NCBI RefSeq assembly: GCF_019799965.1
Contig: NZ_JABGCJ010000001.1
Location: 682,001-746,000, forward strand
DNA from: Modestobacter italicus
GTDB taxonomy: Bacteria; Actinomycetota; Actinomycetes; Mycobacteriales; Geodermatophilaceae
Direction of reading: 5' to 3'
DNA length: 64,000 nt
In this document: positions 1 to 7,978 of the stretch, in pieces
Numbering within the stretch: the stretch's first letter is position 1
Layout: every line of letters starts with the position of its first letter
Translations under genes and position numbers: made by a program
The notes under the pieces: generated by a model
Told to the model about the DNA's origin: nothing
Databases searched by the model: none
The model's input: only the letters and a program-made list of their open reading frames with translations

Positions 1-1
1 T

Positions 2-985
2 GACGCCCGCGCCTGGTTCGACCACCGCACCACGTCGGCCACCTCCCTGGCCGAGATCGACGTCGACGCCCTGCTCCAGGCCAAGCGCCGGGGCGGGCAC
101 CGGATCAGCGTCGTCCTGCCCGCCCGCAACGAGGAGACGACCGTCGGCGTCCTCGTCCGCGACCTGGTCGAGCGTTGGGTCGACGGCGTGCCGCTGATCG
201 ACGAGCTCGTCGTCATCGACTCGAACTCCACCGACAGCACCGCCGACGTCGCCCGGGCCGCCGGCGCCGACGTCGTCGCCGCCGGAGACGTGCTGCCCAC
301 CCACGGCGACCGGCCCGGCAAGGGCGAGGCGCTGTGGAAGTCGCTGGCCGCCACCACCGGCGACCTCGTCGTCTTCATGGACTCCGACCTGCTCGGCGAC
401 GTCAGCCACTACGTGCCCGGACTGCTCACCCCGCTGCTCACCGACCCGCGGGTCGACTACGTCAAGGGCTGCTACACCCGCCCGCTCACCGTCGACGGCG
501 AGCACCGCCCGGCCGGCGGGGGCCGGGTCACCGAGCTCACCGCCCGCCCGCTGCTCAACGCGCTGTGGCCGGAGCTCGCCGGCTTCGTGCAGCCGCTCGG
601 CGGGGAGTACGCCGGCCGCCGCTCCGCGCTGGAGCAGGTCCCGTTCGTCTCCGGGTACGGCGTCGAGGTCGGGCTGCTGGTCGACCTGCTGCAGGTGTGC
701 GGGCTCAACGGCCTGGCCCAGGTCGACCTCGGCACCCGCCAGCACTCCCACCAGACCGACGAGGCGCTGGGCAAGATGGCCGGCCAGATCGTCTCCACCG
801 TGCTGGCCCGGGCCGAGCGCGGGCGCCCCGGGCGCCGCCGGCTCGAGCCCGGCGGGCTGCTCACCCAGTTCGCCCACGACGGCCGCGGGTTCGTGCCCAC
901 CAGCCACACCGTCGCCGTCGACGAGCGCCCGCCGATGAGCGCCGTCGACGAGTACGCCCTGCTGCGCGCAGGCGTCGTGGGCTGA
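2..985 (+). CDS. gpgS: Glucosyl-3-phosphoglycerate synthase, 5'-truncated by the window edge
   Basis: This retaining GT81 glycosyltransferase makes glucosyl-3-phosphoglycerate from NDP-glucose and 3-phosphoglycerate, the first step to glucosylglycerate and methylglucose lipopolysaccharides. The frame is open from base 2. Visible motifs are the nucleotide-sugar entry VVLPARNEE, the IDSNSTD segment, and the metal-binding MDSDL with its DSD. About 327 codons are present, close to the usual length, so little of the N-terminus should be missing. It ends in a hairpin shared with the convergent HAD gene. The assignment rests on motif recognition. Confidence 0.9.
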   Translation, partial: DARAWFDHRTTSATSLAEIDVDALLQAKRRGGHRISVVLPARNEETTVGVLVRDLVERWVDGVPLIDELVVIDSNSTDSTADVARAAGADVVAAGDVLPTHGDRPGKGEALWKSLAATTGDLVVFMDSDLLGDVSHYVPGLLTPLLTDPRVDYVKGCYTRPLTVDGEHRPAGGGRVTELTARPLLNALWPELAGFVQPLGGEYAGRRSALEQVPFVSGYGVEVGLLVDLLQVCGLNGLAQVDLGTRQHSHQTDEALGKMAGQIVSTVLARAERGRPGRRRLEPGGLLTQFAHDGRGFVPTSHTVAVDERPPMSAVDEYALLRAGVVG

Positions 986-1023
986 GCGCGGCGGGAGCGT
1001 CGGCGACCGAGGAGCAGGCCGCC

Positions 1024-1059
1024 GGGGTCAGCCGCCCCGGATGCTCGTCGGCTGACCCC
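1024..1059. terminator. Hairpin between convergent gpgS and HAD genes
   Basis: A perfect 11-bp inverted repeat (GGGGTCAGCCG / CGGCTGACCCC) with a 14-nt loop sits between two convergent stop codons. There is no T-tract, as is common in high-GC actinobacteria. It could serve both strands. Confidence 0.6.
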
Positions 1060-1076
1060 CGCGGGCCCCTCCGGCG

Positions 1077-1742
1077 TCAGGCCAGCGGGGTCTCGTCCAG
1101 CGCCTTCGCCAGGTCACCCGGGGTGTCGTAGATCCCGATCGCCCCGGCCTCGCGCAGCTCCTCGTCCCCGAAGCCACCGGCGCGCACGGTGATCGCCGGC
1201 ATCCCGGCGTTCTTCGCCGCCTCGACGTCCCACACCGAGTCGCCGATCATCACGCTGTCGTCGTCCGGGCTCGCCCCGAGCTTGCGCAACGCGACCTGCA
1301 GCAGGTCCGGTGCCGGCTTCGTCGCCTCGGCGTCCTCGCTGGAGGTGATCGCGTCGGCGATGTCGCGGGCGTCGAGCAGGTCGACGGCGACGTCGACGTG
1401 CCGCGGCTGCCCCGAGCTGGCCAGCACCAGCCGGTGGCCGCGGTCCTTGATGGCCAGCAGCAGGTCGCGGGCGCCCGGCAGGGGCGAGATCTCGTCGATC
1501 ATCTCGTCGACGTGCTCGCCCTGGCGCTTGCGGGCCTCCGCGCCGATCCGCTCCTCCAGCTCGTCGCCGCCGACCGCCTGGATGACCTGGTCCCCGCCCA
1601 TGCCGATCAGCCGGTGCAGGCGCCAGATCGGCTCGATCACGTCGAGGGAGCGCAGTGCGCGGTACCAGGCCAGCGCGTGCTGGTAGTTGGAGTCGACGAG
1701 GGTGCCGTCGACGTCCAGGACGGCGATCGTGGGTTCAGCCAT
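1077..1742 (-). CDS. HAD-superfamily phosphatase (phosphoglycolate phosphatase-like)
   Basis: A 221-aa cytoplasmic hydrolase. Motif I is DVDGT near residue 10 with the nucleophile and acid Asp. Motif II lies in LVLASSGQ, the Lys is in ATKPAPD, and motif III is GDSVWDVEAA. A helical cap lies between motifs I and II, as in the PGP/beta-phosphoglucomutase branch. The substrate cannot be read from the sequence. The ATG at 1742 was chosen because the family N-terminus (MAEPTIAVLDVDG) starts there. The longer open frame upstream is an antisense shadow of the alcohol dehydrogenase. It follows that gene on the same strand after a hairpin. Confidence 0.85.
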   Translation of the reverse strand: MAEPTIAVLDVDGTLVDSNYQHALAWYRALRSLDVIEPIWRLHRLIGMGGDQVIQAVGGDELEERIGAEARKRQGEHVDEMIDEISPLPGARDLLLAIKDRGHRLVLASSGQPRHVDVAVDLLDARDIADAITSSEDAEATKPAPDLLQVALRKLGASPDDDSVMIGDSVWDVEAAKNAGMPAITVRAGGFGDEELREAGAIGIYDTPGDLAKALDETPLA

Positions 1743-1776
1743 GCCCCTGACCTGCCCAGCCCGCCCGCCGACCACC

Positions 1777-1811
1777 CCTGAGGGGCAAAATCGCGACTCT
1801 GGCCCCTCAGG
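1777..1811 (-). terminator. Hairpin between the alcohol dehydrogenase and HAD genes
   Basis: A perfect 10-bp inverted repeat (CCTGAGGGGC / GCCCCTCAGG) with an A/T-richer 15-nt loop begins 3 nt after the alcohol dehydrogenase stop codon. It probably terminates or attenuates transcription into the HAD gene. Confidence 0.6.
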
Positions 1812-1813
1812 TG

Positions 1814-2920
1814 TCAGTGCTGGTGCTGCAGGACGCCGCGGATGACGGTGCCGTCGCGCTGGTCCTGGTAGCCCTGGTTGACCTCGTCGAGGGCGTACCG
1901 CTTGGTGATCAGCTCGGCCACCTGCAGCTTGCCGTCCTCGTAGAGGCGCAGCAGCCGCGGGATGTCCCGGTAGGCGTTGCACATCCCGTACAGCGCGCCC
2001 TGGACCCGCTGCTCGTAGACGGTGGTGATGTTGCCCGGCAGCGCGACCGTGGTGTCCATCGTGTGGTCGGCCAGGCCGGTGAGCACCAGCGTGCCGCCCT
2101 TGCCCAGGCAGCGGTACGCGCCGCCGGTGATCTCCGGGCTGGTGGTGCCGGTGGCCAGCACGACGACGTCGGCCCCCGTGCCACGGGACAGCTCGCGGGC
2201 CAGCCCCGCCGCCTCCTCGGTGCTCGCCACGGCGTGGGTGGCGCCCAGCGTCCGGGCGAACTCGCGGCGGAACTCCACCGGGTCGACGGCCACCACGGAC
2301 CCCGCCCCGGCCATCGCCGCGCCCTGCACCGCGTTGCACCCCACCCCGCCGGTGCCCACGACCACCACGACGTCGCCCTGGCGCACCGGGCCGGCGTTCA
2401 CCGCCGACCCCCAGCCGGTGGGCACGCTGCACGCCATCAACGCGGCGACGTCCAGCGGGAGGTGCGGCTCGATCTTCACGCACGAGTGCTCGGACAGGAC
2501 CGTGTGCTGGGCGAAAGCGCCGACCATGCAGAAGCCGCCGGCCTCCTCGCCGTCCAACCGGAACGGCCAGGTGCCGTCGGGCAGCCGGCCGGTGCCGATG
2601 GTGGCGCCAAGGTCGCAGAGGTTGGACCGGCCGGTGGCGCACCAGCGGCAGTGCCCGCAGGCGGGCAGGAACGAGGTGACGACGTGGTCGCCGGGCCGGA
2701 CACCGGTCACCCCGGCCCCCACCGCCTGCACCACGCCCGCACCCTCGTGGCCCCCGACGATCGGGTAGCGCTGGCTCTCGAACCGCAGGTGCTCGTCGGA
2801 GTGGCACAGCCCCGCGTAGGCCATCTCCACCAGCACCTGCCCCGGACCGGGGTCGACCAGCTCCAGCTCGGCGACCTCCCAGTCGCCGGGACCCCGCAGC
2901 ACAGCACCGTGCGTCCTCAT
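1814..2920 (-). CDS. NDMA-dependent-type zinc alcohol dehydrogenase
   Basis: A 368-aa medium-chain dehydrogenase. Catalytic-zinc ligands lie in GLCHSDEH and GGHEGAG. The structural zinc site is the Cys cluster CGHCRWC plus a later Cys. The Rossmann loop is VVGTGGVGCNAVQ. The wording (GRSNLCDLGA, MVGAFAQHTVLSEHSCVKI) is that of the actinobacterial NDMA-dependent alcohol dehydrogenases, which keep NAD bound and use a mycofactocin- or NDMA-like acceptor. No mycofactocin genes are in the window. The start at 2920 is supported by an AGGGAGA ribosome site 6 nt upstream. A TAGCGT -10 and a palindrome lie further upstream. Confidence 0.85.
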   Translation of the reverse strand: MRTHGAVLRGPGDWEVAELELVDPGPGQVLVEMAYAGLCHSDEHLRFESQRYPIVGGHEGAGVVQAVGAGVTGVRPGDHVVTSFLPACGHCRWCATGRSNLCDLGATIGTGRLPDGTWPFRLDGEEAGGFCMVGAFAQHTVLSEHSCVKIEPHLPLDVAALMACSVPTGWGSAVNAGPVRQGDVVVVVGTGGVGCNAVQGAAMAGAGSVVAVDPVEFRREFARTLGATHAVASTEEAAGLARELSRGTGADVVVLATGTTSPEITGGAYRCLGKGGTLVLTGLADHTMDTTVALPGNITTVYEQRVQGALYGMCNAYRDIPRLLRLYEDGKLQVAELITKRYALDEVNQGYQDQRDGTVIRGVLQHQH

Positions 2921-2954
2921 CCACCGTCTCCCTGTCTCGAGCGTGACCCAGCCC

Positions 2955-2995
2955 ACGCTAGGGGGTGCCCGGGGCGGGGTGGCACCCGGTGCCAC
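2955..2995 (-). promoter_or_regulatory. Candidate promoter/operator of the NDMA-type alcohol dehydrogenase
   Basis: On the minus strand a TAGCGT hexamer (2955-2960) lies about 35 nt before the ATG. The near-perfect palindrome GTGGCACC-C-GGTGCCAC (2979-2995) covers the -35 position, where a repressor would block polymerase. Which regulator binds is unknown. The TetR gene at 3604 is the nearest candidate. Confidence 0.4.
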
Positions 2996-3031
2996 GGCGG
3001 CGGGCGCCCGGGTGCGGCACCATCGTCGGTC

Positions 3032-3562
3032 GTGAGCCCTGCCGACGTCCCCGACCCCGCCGACGGCCTGGCCACCACCGCCCCGGAGACCTCGAGCTGC
3101 CCGGGCTGCGGCGCGGTGCTCGTCGTCGTCCCCGGCCTGGAGGCCGACCACCCCGGCGCCTCGGCCAGCTGCGCCGGGCTGTTCCGGGTGACCGTCCGCG
3201 GGCTCCGGGAGGAGGCGCCCCAGGACCACCGGTCCGCGGCGCTGCTGCAGCTGGCCACCGACGCCTACGACGCCCAGCACCTGCCGGCCGGCGCGCCGGC
3301 CGGGCCGGCAGTGCGACTGTGCCTGGACCTGGACCAGGCGTCCGGCCCACGACGGGCCAGCGCCCCCGGCGCCCGGGTGGACGATCCCCCCTCGCCGGCC
3401 CCACCGGCGCACTGGACGACGACCGTGGCCGACCTGGCCGCCGACCTCGACGTGGTCGACCTGCCGGCGCTGCTGCGCGCCTGGGCCGAGGCGGTGTGGC
3501 AGGACTGGTCGCACGCCCACCGCGAGCTGCGCGCGGCCGCCGACGGCGCGCTGACCAGCTGA
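3032..3562 (+). CDS. DUF5946-like cysteine-rich protein
   Basis: A 176-aa protein of unknown function. It begins with a short acidic leader, then a CPGCGA zinc-knuckle-like motif near residue 23, a segment ending DAYDAQH, and a C-terminal tryptophan-rich helical part. This pattern matches the DUF5946 family as I recall it (CPGCGA at the N-terminus, then DAYxxQHP). The GTG at 3032 is the first start in frame after the divergent alcohol dehydrogenase promoter. No clear ribosome site precedes it. It may be metal-binding, but nothing visible assigns a role. Confidence 0.65.
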   Translation: MSPADVPDPADGLATTAPETSSCPGCGAVLVVVPGLEADHPGASASCAGLFRVTVRGLREEAPQDHRSAALLQLATDAYDAQHLPAGAPAGPAVRLCLDLDQASGPRRASAPGARVDDPPSPAPPAHWTTTVADLAADLDVVDLPALLRAWAEAVWQDWSHAHRELRAAADGALTS

Positions 3563-3590
3563 CATGCGCTGCGGCGCACCCCCGGGGCCA

Positions 3591-3596
3591 TAGGCT
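3591..3596 (+). promoter_or_regulatory. -10 hexamer for leaderless tetR (3604)
   Basis: TAGGCT lies 7 nt before the GTG, so transcription would start at or next to the start codon. There is no Shine-Dalgarno sequence. Confidence 0.5.
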
Positions 3597-3603
3597 TGCC
3601 GGT

Positions 3604-4269
3604 GTGAGTGAGGCCACGGGGGGCCGACGGGAGCGCCGCAAGGCGCAGACCAGGGCCGAGGTACGAGAGACCGCACAGCGACTGTTCGCCGAACGCGGGT
3701 TCGACGCGGTCACCATCGCCGACGTCGCCGCCGCCGCCGACGTCGCGGTGCAGACGGTGTTCAACCACTTCGAGACCAAGGAGGCGCTGTTCTTCGACGG
3801 CCGCACCCCCTGGGTCGAGGGCGTCGCCGCCGCCGTGGCCGCCCGGCCCGCGGGCACCGGCCCGCTCAGTGCGCTCTGCCGCTACCTCGAGGCCGACCTG
3901 TCCGCCCTGCTGGAGCAGGAGGCCCGCCCGGAGAACCGCAGCTACCTGGAGGCACTGGCCTCCTCACCCAGCCTGCAGGCCCGGGAACGGACGCTCGTCG
4001 AGCAGGCCGGTGAGCTGGTCGCCGACACGCTGGTCGCCGCGATCGCCCCCGGCGACCCGAGCCCCTCCCCCGCCGTCGAGGTGGTGAGCCGGCTGGCCGC
4101 CGACCTGTTCCTGATCACCGGCCGGGTGCTGGTGCTCGACCACCGCCGCCGGGTGCTGGACGGCGCCCCGGCGGAGCTGCGCCGTCCGGTGCCCCCCGCC
4201 GACGCCCTCGCCGCACTGGAGGACGGCGTCCGCGAGCTGGCCCACCGACTGGACGTGCCGGTCGACTGA
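3604..4269 (+). CDS. TetR/AcrR-family transcriptional regulator
   Basis: A 221-aa repressor-type protein. The DNA-binding domain spans residues 10-60, with AQRLFAERGFDAVTIADVA followed by VAVQTVFNHFETKEALF. The C-terminal ligand domain is alpha-helical and unassigned. The GTG at 3604 gives the normal 10-12 residues before helix 1 and fits the -10 hexamer just upstream (leaderless). It is convergent with another tetR and lies downstream of the divergent alcohol dehydrogenase/DUF5946 pair, so regulating that region is possible but unproven. Confidence 0.85.
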   Translation: MSEATGGRRERRKAQTRAEVRETAQRLFAERGFDAVTIADVAAAADVAVQTVFNHFETKEALFFDGRTPWVEGVAAAVAARPAGTGPLSALCRYLEADLSALLEQEARPENRSYLEALASSPSLQARERTLVEQAGELVADTLVAAIAPGDPSPSPAVEVVSRLAADLFLITGRVLVLDHRRRVLDGAPAELRRPVPPADALAALEDGVRELAHRLDVPVD

Positions 4270-4288
4270 CCCGCCGCCGGCCGATGGG

Positions 4289-4918
4289 TCAGCGAGCCAC
4301 GGCAGCCGGGTCCGGCTCGGCGAGGGGCAGCAGGACGTCGGAGACCAGCTGCTCCACCTGAGGCGCGCTCATCGGCGCCGCCCCGAAGGCGGTGTACCGC
4401 TGCCACCACAGCGCCTGGAGCACCGAGCCGAGCAGCGCGACCCGCTCGTGCGACAGCTCATGACCGCGGGCGGCCTCCCGGGCGGCGAGCTCGCGCACCG
4501 CGCCGGCCAGCGGGCGCACCAGGGCGTCATCCAGCCCGGCCCGCAGCTCGTCGTCGTGCCGGGCCGCGCCGACCAGGCTGGCCGCGGCCCGCTCGGCGCG
4601 GTCCAGCGGGCGGGTCCAGCGGACCAGCAGGCCGCAGAGGTCGGCGCGCAGCGAGCCGCCGTCCGCGGGCACCTCGACCAGCGGCGCGGTGCTCAGCGCG
4701 TGCCGGGCGAGCGCAGCCATGGTGGGCCAGCGCCGGTAGATGCCGGCCTTGCCCGCCCGCGCCCGAGCGGCGACCCGGTCGCTGTTGAGCCGACCCCACC
4801 CCTCGTCGGCGAGGATGTCCACGGCCACGGACACCAGTTGCTCGGACAGTTCCGAGGACAGTGGACGCCCCGGAGGGCGAGCGCCGGCGGGGCGCTGGGG
4901 GAGCTCGGTGGTCGTCAC
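4289..4918 (-). CDS. TetR/AcrR-family transcriptional regulator
   Basis: A 209-aa regulator. The HTH is in VSVAVDILADEGWGRLNSDR followed by GKAGIYRRWPTMAALARHA. The C-terminal half resembles the TetR_C_11 type. An ATG at 4957 would add 13 residues (MLWSLHF...). I prefer the GTG at 4918, because a TTGTTG/TTGTGG box and a CACGAT hexamer lie directly before it, consistent with a leaderless start. Neither start has a ribosome site. It faces the 110-aa gene at 5011 without an obvious partner. Confidence 0.8.
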   Translation of the reverse strand: MTTTELPQRPAGARPPGRPLSSELSEQLVSVAVDILADEGWGRLNSDRVAARARAGKAGIYRRWPTMAALARHALSTAPLVEVPADGGSLRADLCGLLVRWTRPLDRAERAAASLVGAARHDDELRAGLDDALVRPLAGAVRELAAREAARGHELSHERVALLGSVLQALWWQRYTAFGAAPMSAPQVEQLVSDVLLPLAEPDPAAVAR

Positions 4919-5010
4919 CGTGCAATCGTGCCCAAGAAAGTGGAGTGACCACAACAACCGCGCGCGTGCACATGCAAGTCACAGGTGCCGGGGCAAGGCC
5001 CAGACCCTGC

Positions 5011-5343
5011 TCAGGCGGAGGCGGCGGGCTCGATGTGCACCTGCAGGCTGGCACCGTCGTCGCCGGCCCAGCCCTTCTCCGCGGCCTGCGCCACCATGCC
5101 GTCGAAGCGCTCCGCCCAGTCCGCGGCGGTCGCCTGCGGCTGCGCGGCGGCGCGCAGCGCGGCGACGTCCAGGAAGCCGGTGTCCCCGTCGCCGAGTCGG
5201 CCCATCCCCGCGTCGCGCAGGGCCCGGTCGACGTCCTCGTCGGTCACCGCGCCCACGGCCAGGTGCAGCCGGCTCAGGTCGTCCACGTCGGCCACCCGCA
5301 CCTCAGGCACCTCGTCGGCACCGCCGACCACCTCGACGATCAT
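5011..5343 (-). CDS. Small acidic hypothetical protein
   Basis: A 110-aa protein that I do not recognise. It has no signal peptide or membrane segment. The N-terminus is hydrophobic and then acidic (MIVEVVGGADEVPEVRVADVDD), and the middle is helical (AADWAERFDGMVAQAAEKGW). The start is well supported by a GGAGGAGGAG ribosome site about 7 nt before the ATG. GC3 is high throughout, as expected for a real gene. It lies downstream of menB on the same strand, separated by a stop-adjacent structured repeat. Confidence 0.65.
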   Translation of the reverse strand: MIVEVVGGADEVPEVRVADVDDLSRLHLAVGAVTDEDVDRALRDAGMGRLGDGDTGFLDVAALRAAAQPQATAADWAERFDGMVAQAAEKGWAGDDGASLQVHIEPAASA

Positions 5344-5388
5344 CTCCGGTCTCCTCCTCCGGTCGACGTTCGTGGCCAGGGCTGGGAC

Positions 5389-5446
5389 GCCCCGGTTGCA
5401 GGGGCCCGCCGCGAGCTTGCCAGTGGTGGGGGCAACGGGGTCCTTC
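5389..5446 (-). repeat. Stop-adjacent structured element, copy C
   Basis: On the minus strand it begins GAAGGACC 2 nt after the menB stop codon and runs 58 nt. Outer arms CCCCGTTGC / GCAACCGGGG pair with one bulged C. It shares the inner core with copies at 30454, 37004 and 40315. See findings. Confidence 0.75.
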
Positions 5447-5448
5447 CG

Positions 5449-6339
5449 CTACGCGTGCCAGGGGAAGCGGGAGAAGTCCGCGGGGCGCTTCTCCAGGAAG
5501 GAGTCGCGCCCCTCCACCGCCTCCTCCGCCATGTAGGCCAGCCGGGTCGTCTCCCCGGCGAACAGCTGCTGACCGACCAGGCCGTCGTCGATCAGGTTGA
5601 ACGAGTACTTGAGCATCCGCTGGGCGGTGGGGCTCTTGGCCACGATCCGCCGGCCCCAGTCGAGTGCGGTGGCCTCCAGCTCGGCGTGCGGCACGACCCG
5701 GTTGACCATGCCCATCCGGTGCGCCTCCTCGGCCGAGTACTCCTCGCCGAGGAAGAAGACCTCGCGGGCGAACTTCTGGCCCACCTGGCGGGCGAGGTAG
5801 GCCGAGCCGAAGCCGCCGTCGAAGCTGCCCACGTCGGCGTCGGTCTGCTTGAACCGGGCGTGCTCCGCGCTGGCCAGGGTGAGGTCGGCGACCACGTGCA
5901 GGCTGTGCCCGCCGCCGGCCGCCCAGCCCGGGACGACGCAGACGACGACCTTGGGCATGAACCGGATCAGCCGCTGCACCTCCAGGATGTGCAGCCGCCC
6001 GTTCGCCCCGTCGCCGGCCTCGTAGCCGTACTTCCCGCGCACCCGCTGGTCGCCACCGGAGCAGAACGCCCAGCCGCCGTCCTTCTCGCTGGGACCGTTG
6101 CCGGTGAGCAGCACGCAGCCGACGTCGGTGGCCAGCCGGGCGTGCTCGAAGACCGCCAGCAGCTGGTCGACCGTCTGCGGGCGGAAGGCGTTGCGCACCT
6201 CGGGCCGGTCCAGGGCGATCCGGACGACGCCGGCGTCCACCGCACGGTGGTAGGTGACGTCGGTGAGGCCCGCGAAGCCCTCGACCTCCTGCCAGGCGGT
6301 GGGGTCGAAGATCTCCGAGACGTCGGCGCGTGCACTCAC
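5449..6339 (-). CDS. menB: 1,4-dihydroxy-2-naphthoyl-CoA synthase
   Basis: This crotonase-fold enzyme closes the second naphthoquinone ring in menaquinone synthesis (O-succinylbenzoyl-CoA to DHNA-CoA). The 296-aa product has the oxyanion and substrate segment FCSGGDQRVRGKYGY, the AAGGGHSLHVVADL turn, the MenB signature DADVGSFDGGFGS with the Asp/Ser pair, and the C-terminal FLEKRPADFSRFPWH typical of MenB rather than enoyl-CoA hydratases. The GTG at 6339 is 7 nt downstream of a TAGGTT -10, so the mRNA is probably leaderless. No other men genes are in the window. A structured repeat follows the stop codon. Confidence 0.93.
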   Translation of the reverse strand: MSARADVSEIFDPTAWQEVEGFAGLTDVTYHRAVDAGVVRIALDRPEVRNAFRPQTVDQLLAVFEHARLATDVGCVLLTGNGPSEKDGGWAFCSGGDQRVRGKYGYEAGDGANGRLHILEVQRLIRFMPKVVVCVVPGWAAGGGHSLHVVADLTLASAEHARFKQTDADVGSFDGGFGSAYLARQVGQKFAREVFFLGEEYSAEEAHRMGMVNRVVPHAELEATALDWGRRIVAKSPTAQRMLKYSFNLIDDGLVGQQLFAGETTRLAYMAEEAVEGRDSFLEKRPADFSRFPWHA

Positions 6340-6346
6340 GCCGCCG

Positions 6347-6352
6347 AACCTA
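6347..6352 (-). promoter_or_regulatory. -10 hexamer for leaderless menB
   Basis: TAGGTT on the minus strand lies 7 nt before the GTG at 6339. No ribosome site is present. Confidence 0.55.
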
Positions 6353-6423
6353 GCCGCCGCCCGGGGGCGCCGCCCCTCCGGTGCGGCCGGTCGCCCGCCT
6401 CCCAGCGGGTCTCCCGCACGCTC

Positions 6424-6454
6424 GTGCTCTGCTGCCTCCTGGGCAGCAGAGCAC
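6424..6454. repeat. Perfect 13-bp hairpin in the menB/EEP divergent region
   Basis: Arms GTGCTCTGCTGCC and GGCAGCAGAGCAC flank the 5-nt loop TCCTG. It lies upstream of both genes rather than downstream, so it is not an ordinary terminator for either. Function unknown. Confidence 0.6.
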
Positions 6455-6514
6455 CAGCGTCCGCCGCCCCCACTGGGCTGGCCGTCCCGGTGCCGAGCGG
6501 GCAGTGTCGGTGCG

Positions 6515-7303
6515 GTGCGGGTCGGGACGTTCAACCTCGCCTCCGGCCGGGACGCCGGCGGCCGCTCCGTCGACGCCGCGACGCTGCGCGCCGCCCTGGC
6601 CGACGTGGACGTCGACGTCCTCGCCGTCCAGGAGGTGGACGCCGGCCAGCCCCGTTCGCACGGGACCGACCAGGCCGCCGAGGTCGCCGCCGCGCTGGGT
6701 GCGCCCGACTGGCGGCACGCCGCGGCCGTCGCCGGCACCCCGTCCCCGTTCCGCAGCTGGACGCCGGTGGACCCGCCGGTGCTGCGCGGGCCCGGCGAGC
6801 CGGTCGACGGGCCGCACTACGGGATCGCGCTGGTCAGCCGGCTCCCGGTGCGCCGCTGGCAGGTGCTCTCCCTCGGCGCGGGCCGGGCCCGGCTGCCACT
6901 GCAGGCACCCGACCCGCGCACCGGCCGCGTGCGCTGGTGGTGGTTCCCCGACGAGCCCCGGCTGGCGATCGCCGCCGAGCTCGCCGGGTGCACGGTGGTG
7001 GCCACCCACCTGTCGTTCGCCCCGCACACCGCGCTGCGCCAGCTGGTTCGGCTGCGGCGGTGGTGCGCCACGCTGCCCGGCCCGGTGCTGCTGGCCGGTG
7101 ACCTGAACCTGGTCGGCCCGGTGCCCGCCGCGGTCTTCGGCGGCCGGCGGCTGGTCGAGGCCCCCAGCTACCCGGCCGGCGCACCCAGGGTGCAGTTCGA
7201 CCACCTGATCGGCCCGGCCGGCCTGGCGGCCCAGCACCCGCAGGTGCGCCGGCTGGCGATCGGCGACCACCGGCTGGCCACGGTCGAGATCAGCCCGCGC
7301 TGA
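6515..7303 (+). CDS. Endonuclease/exonuclease/phosphatase-family protein
   Basis: A 262-aa EEP-fold hydrolase. Visible motifs are the N-terminal RVGTFNLASGRD, the metal-binding Glu in VLAVQEVD, the central HYGIALVSRLPV, TVVATHLSF, LLAGDLNL, and the terminal IGDHRLATVEI with the catalytic Asp-His. These are the standard catalytic motifs, so the enzyme should be active. The substrate (nucleic acid, phosphoinositide or other phosphodiester) is undetermined. It has no signal peptide. The GTG at 6515 gives the family's immediate beta-strand start. The 3' end overlaps the convergent membrane-protein gene by 14 nt. Confidence 0.8.
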   Translation: MRVGTFNLASGRDAGGRSVDAATLRAALADVDVDVLAVQEVDAGQPRSHGTDQAAEVAAALGAPDWRHAAAVAGTPSPFRSWTPVDPPVLRGPGEPVDGPHYGIALVSRLPVRRWQVLSLGAGRARLPLQAPDPRTGRVRWWWFPDEPRLAIAAELAGCTVVATHLSFAPHTALRQLVRLRRWCATLPGPVLLAGDLNLVGPVPAAVFGGRRLVEAPSYPAGAPRVQFDHLIGPAGLAAQHPQVRRLAIGDHRLATVEISPR

Positions 7304-7946
7304 GCACCTCCGCGCGGCGGTCGGTGGTCGGCAGCGCCCGGTCCAGGGCACGGAACAGCACCAGGAACACCAGCGCCAGCAGGACGACGAAGCCCAGGTT
7401 CTGCAGCGCGGTCGCGTGCCCGAGGACGCCGGCGTCCAGGAACGGGTAGGGGTACCAGCCGGTCACCGCGCCGTGCGCCAGCGTGTAGCCGGCGTAGGCC
7501 AGCGGCCAGGCCAGGGCGGCGAGCACCGTGCCGCCGGTGATCCGCGGCCGCGGGCCCAGCAGCAGCCAGCCCAGCAGGGTGGCCACGGGTGAGACGTAGT
7601 GCATCGCCACGTTGGTCCACCAGGACAGGCCGTGCAGGTGGATGGTCGGCGCGAGCACCACGGCGTACACCAGCCCGGTGACGGTGATGCCCAGCAGCGC
7701 GTCCAGCCGGAGCACCCGCCAACCGCGCCCGTCCCGGTCGGGGTCGCGGGCCAGGGTGGCGGCCGCGGCGACCACGAGCAGGTTGCTCTGGATGGTGAAG
7801 TAGCTGAGGTAGCGGATCACCGGCGTCGCCGAGCCGGCGCCGTCGACGGTGCGCACCAGGTCGATGAGCACCGCTGCGCCCACGACGAGGGCCAGCAGGC
7901 CCCACCAGACCCGGGCGAGGGCGGTACGCGGATCGGCAGCGGTCAC
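7290..7946 (-). CDS. Pr6Pr-type six-TM integral membrane protein
   Basis: A 218-aa polytopic membrane protein with about six hydrophobic segments. Recognisable features are the first-helix motif RYLSYFTIQSNLLV, the LHGLSWWTNVAMHYVSPV segment and GWYPYPFLDA. These occur in the Pr6Pr (FAR-17a/AIG1-like) family, whose actinobacterial members have no proven function. The GTG at 7946 was chosen because a GAGGAT ribosome-like site precedes it. The longer open frame upstream is a shadow of the Nudix gene. Confidence 0.8.
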   Translation of the reverse strand: MTAADPRTALARVWWGLLALVVGAAVLIDLVRTVDGAGSATPVIRYLSYFTIQSNLLVVAAAATLARDPDRDGRGWRVLRLDALLGITVTGLVYAVVLAPTIHLHGLSWWTNVAMHYVSPVATLLGWLLLGPRPRITGGTVLAALAWPLAYAGYTLAHGAVTGWYPYPFLDAGVLGHATALQNLGFVVLLALVFLVLFRALDRALPTTDRRAEVLSAG

Positions 7947-7978
7947 CCCGACATCCTCGGCCGGAGGTTCCCCGGACT

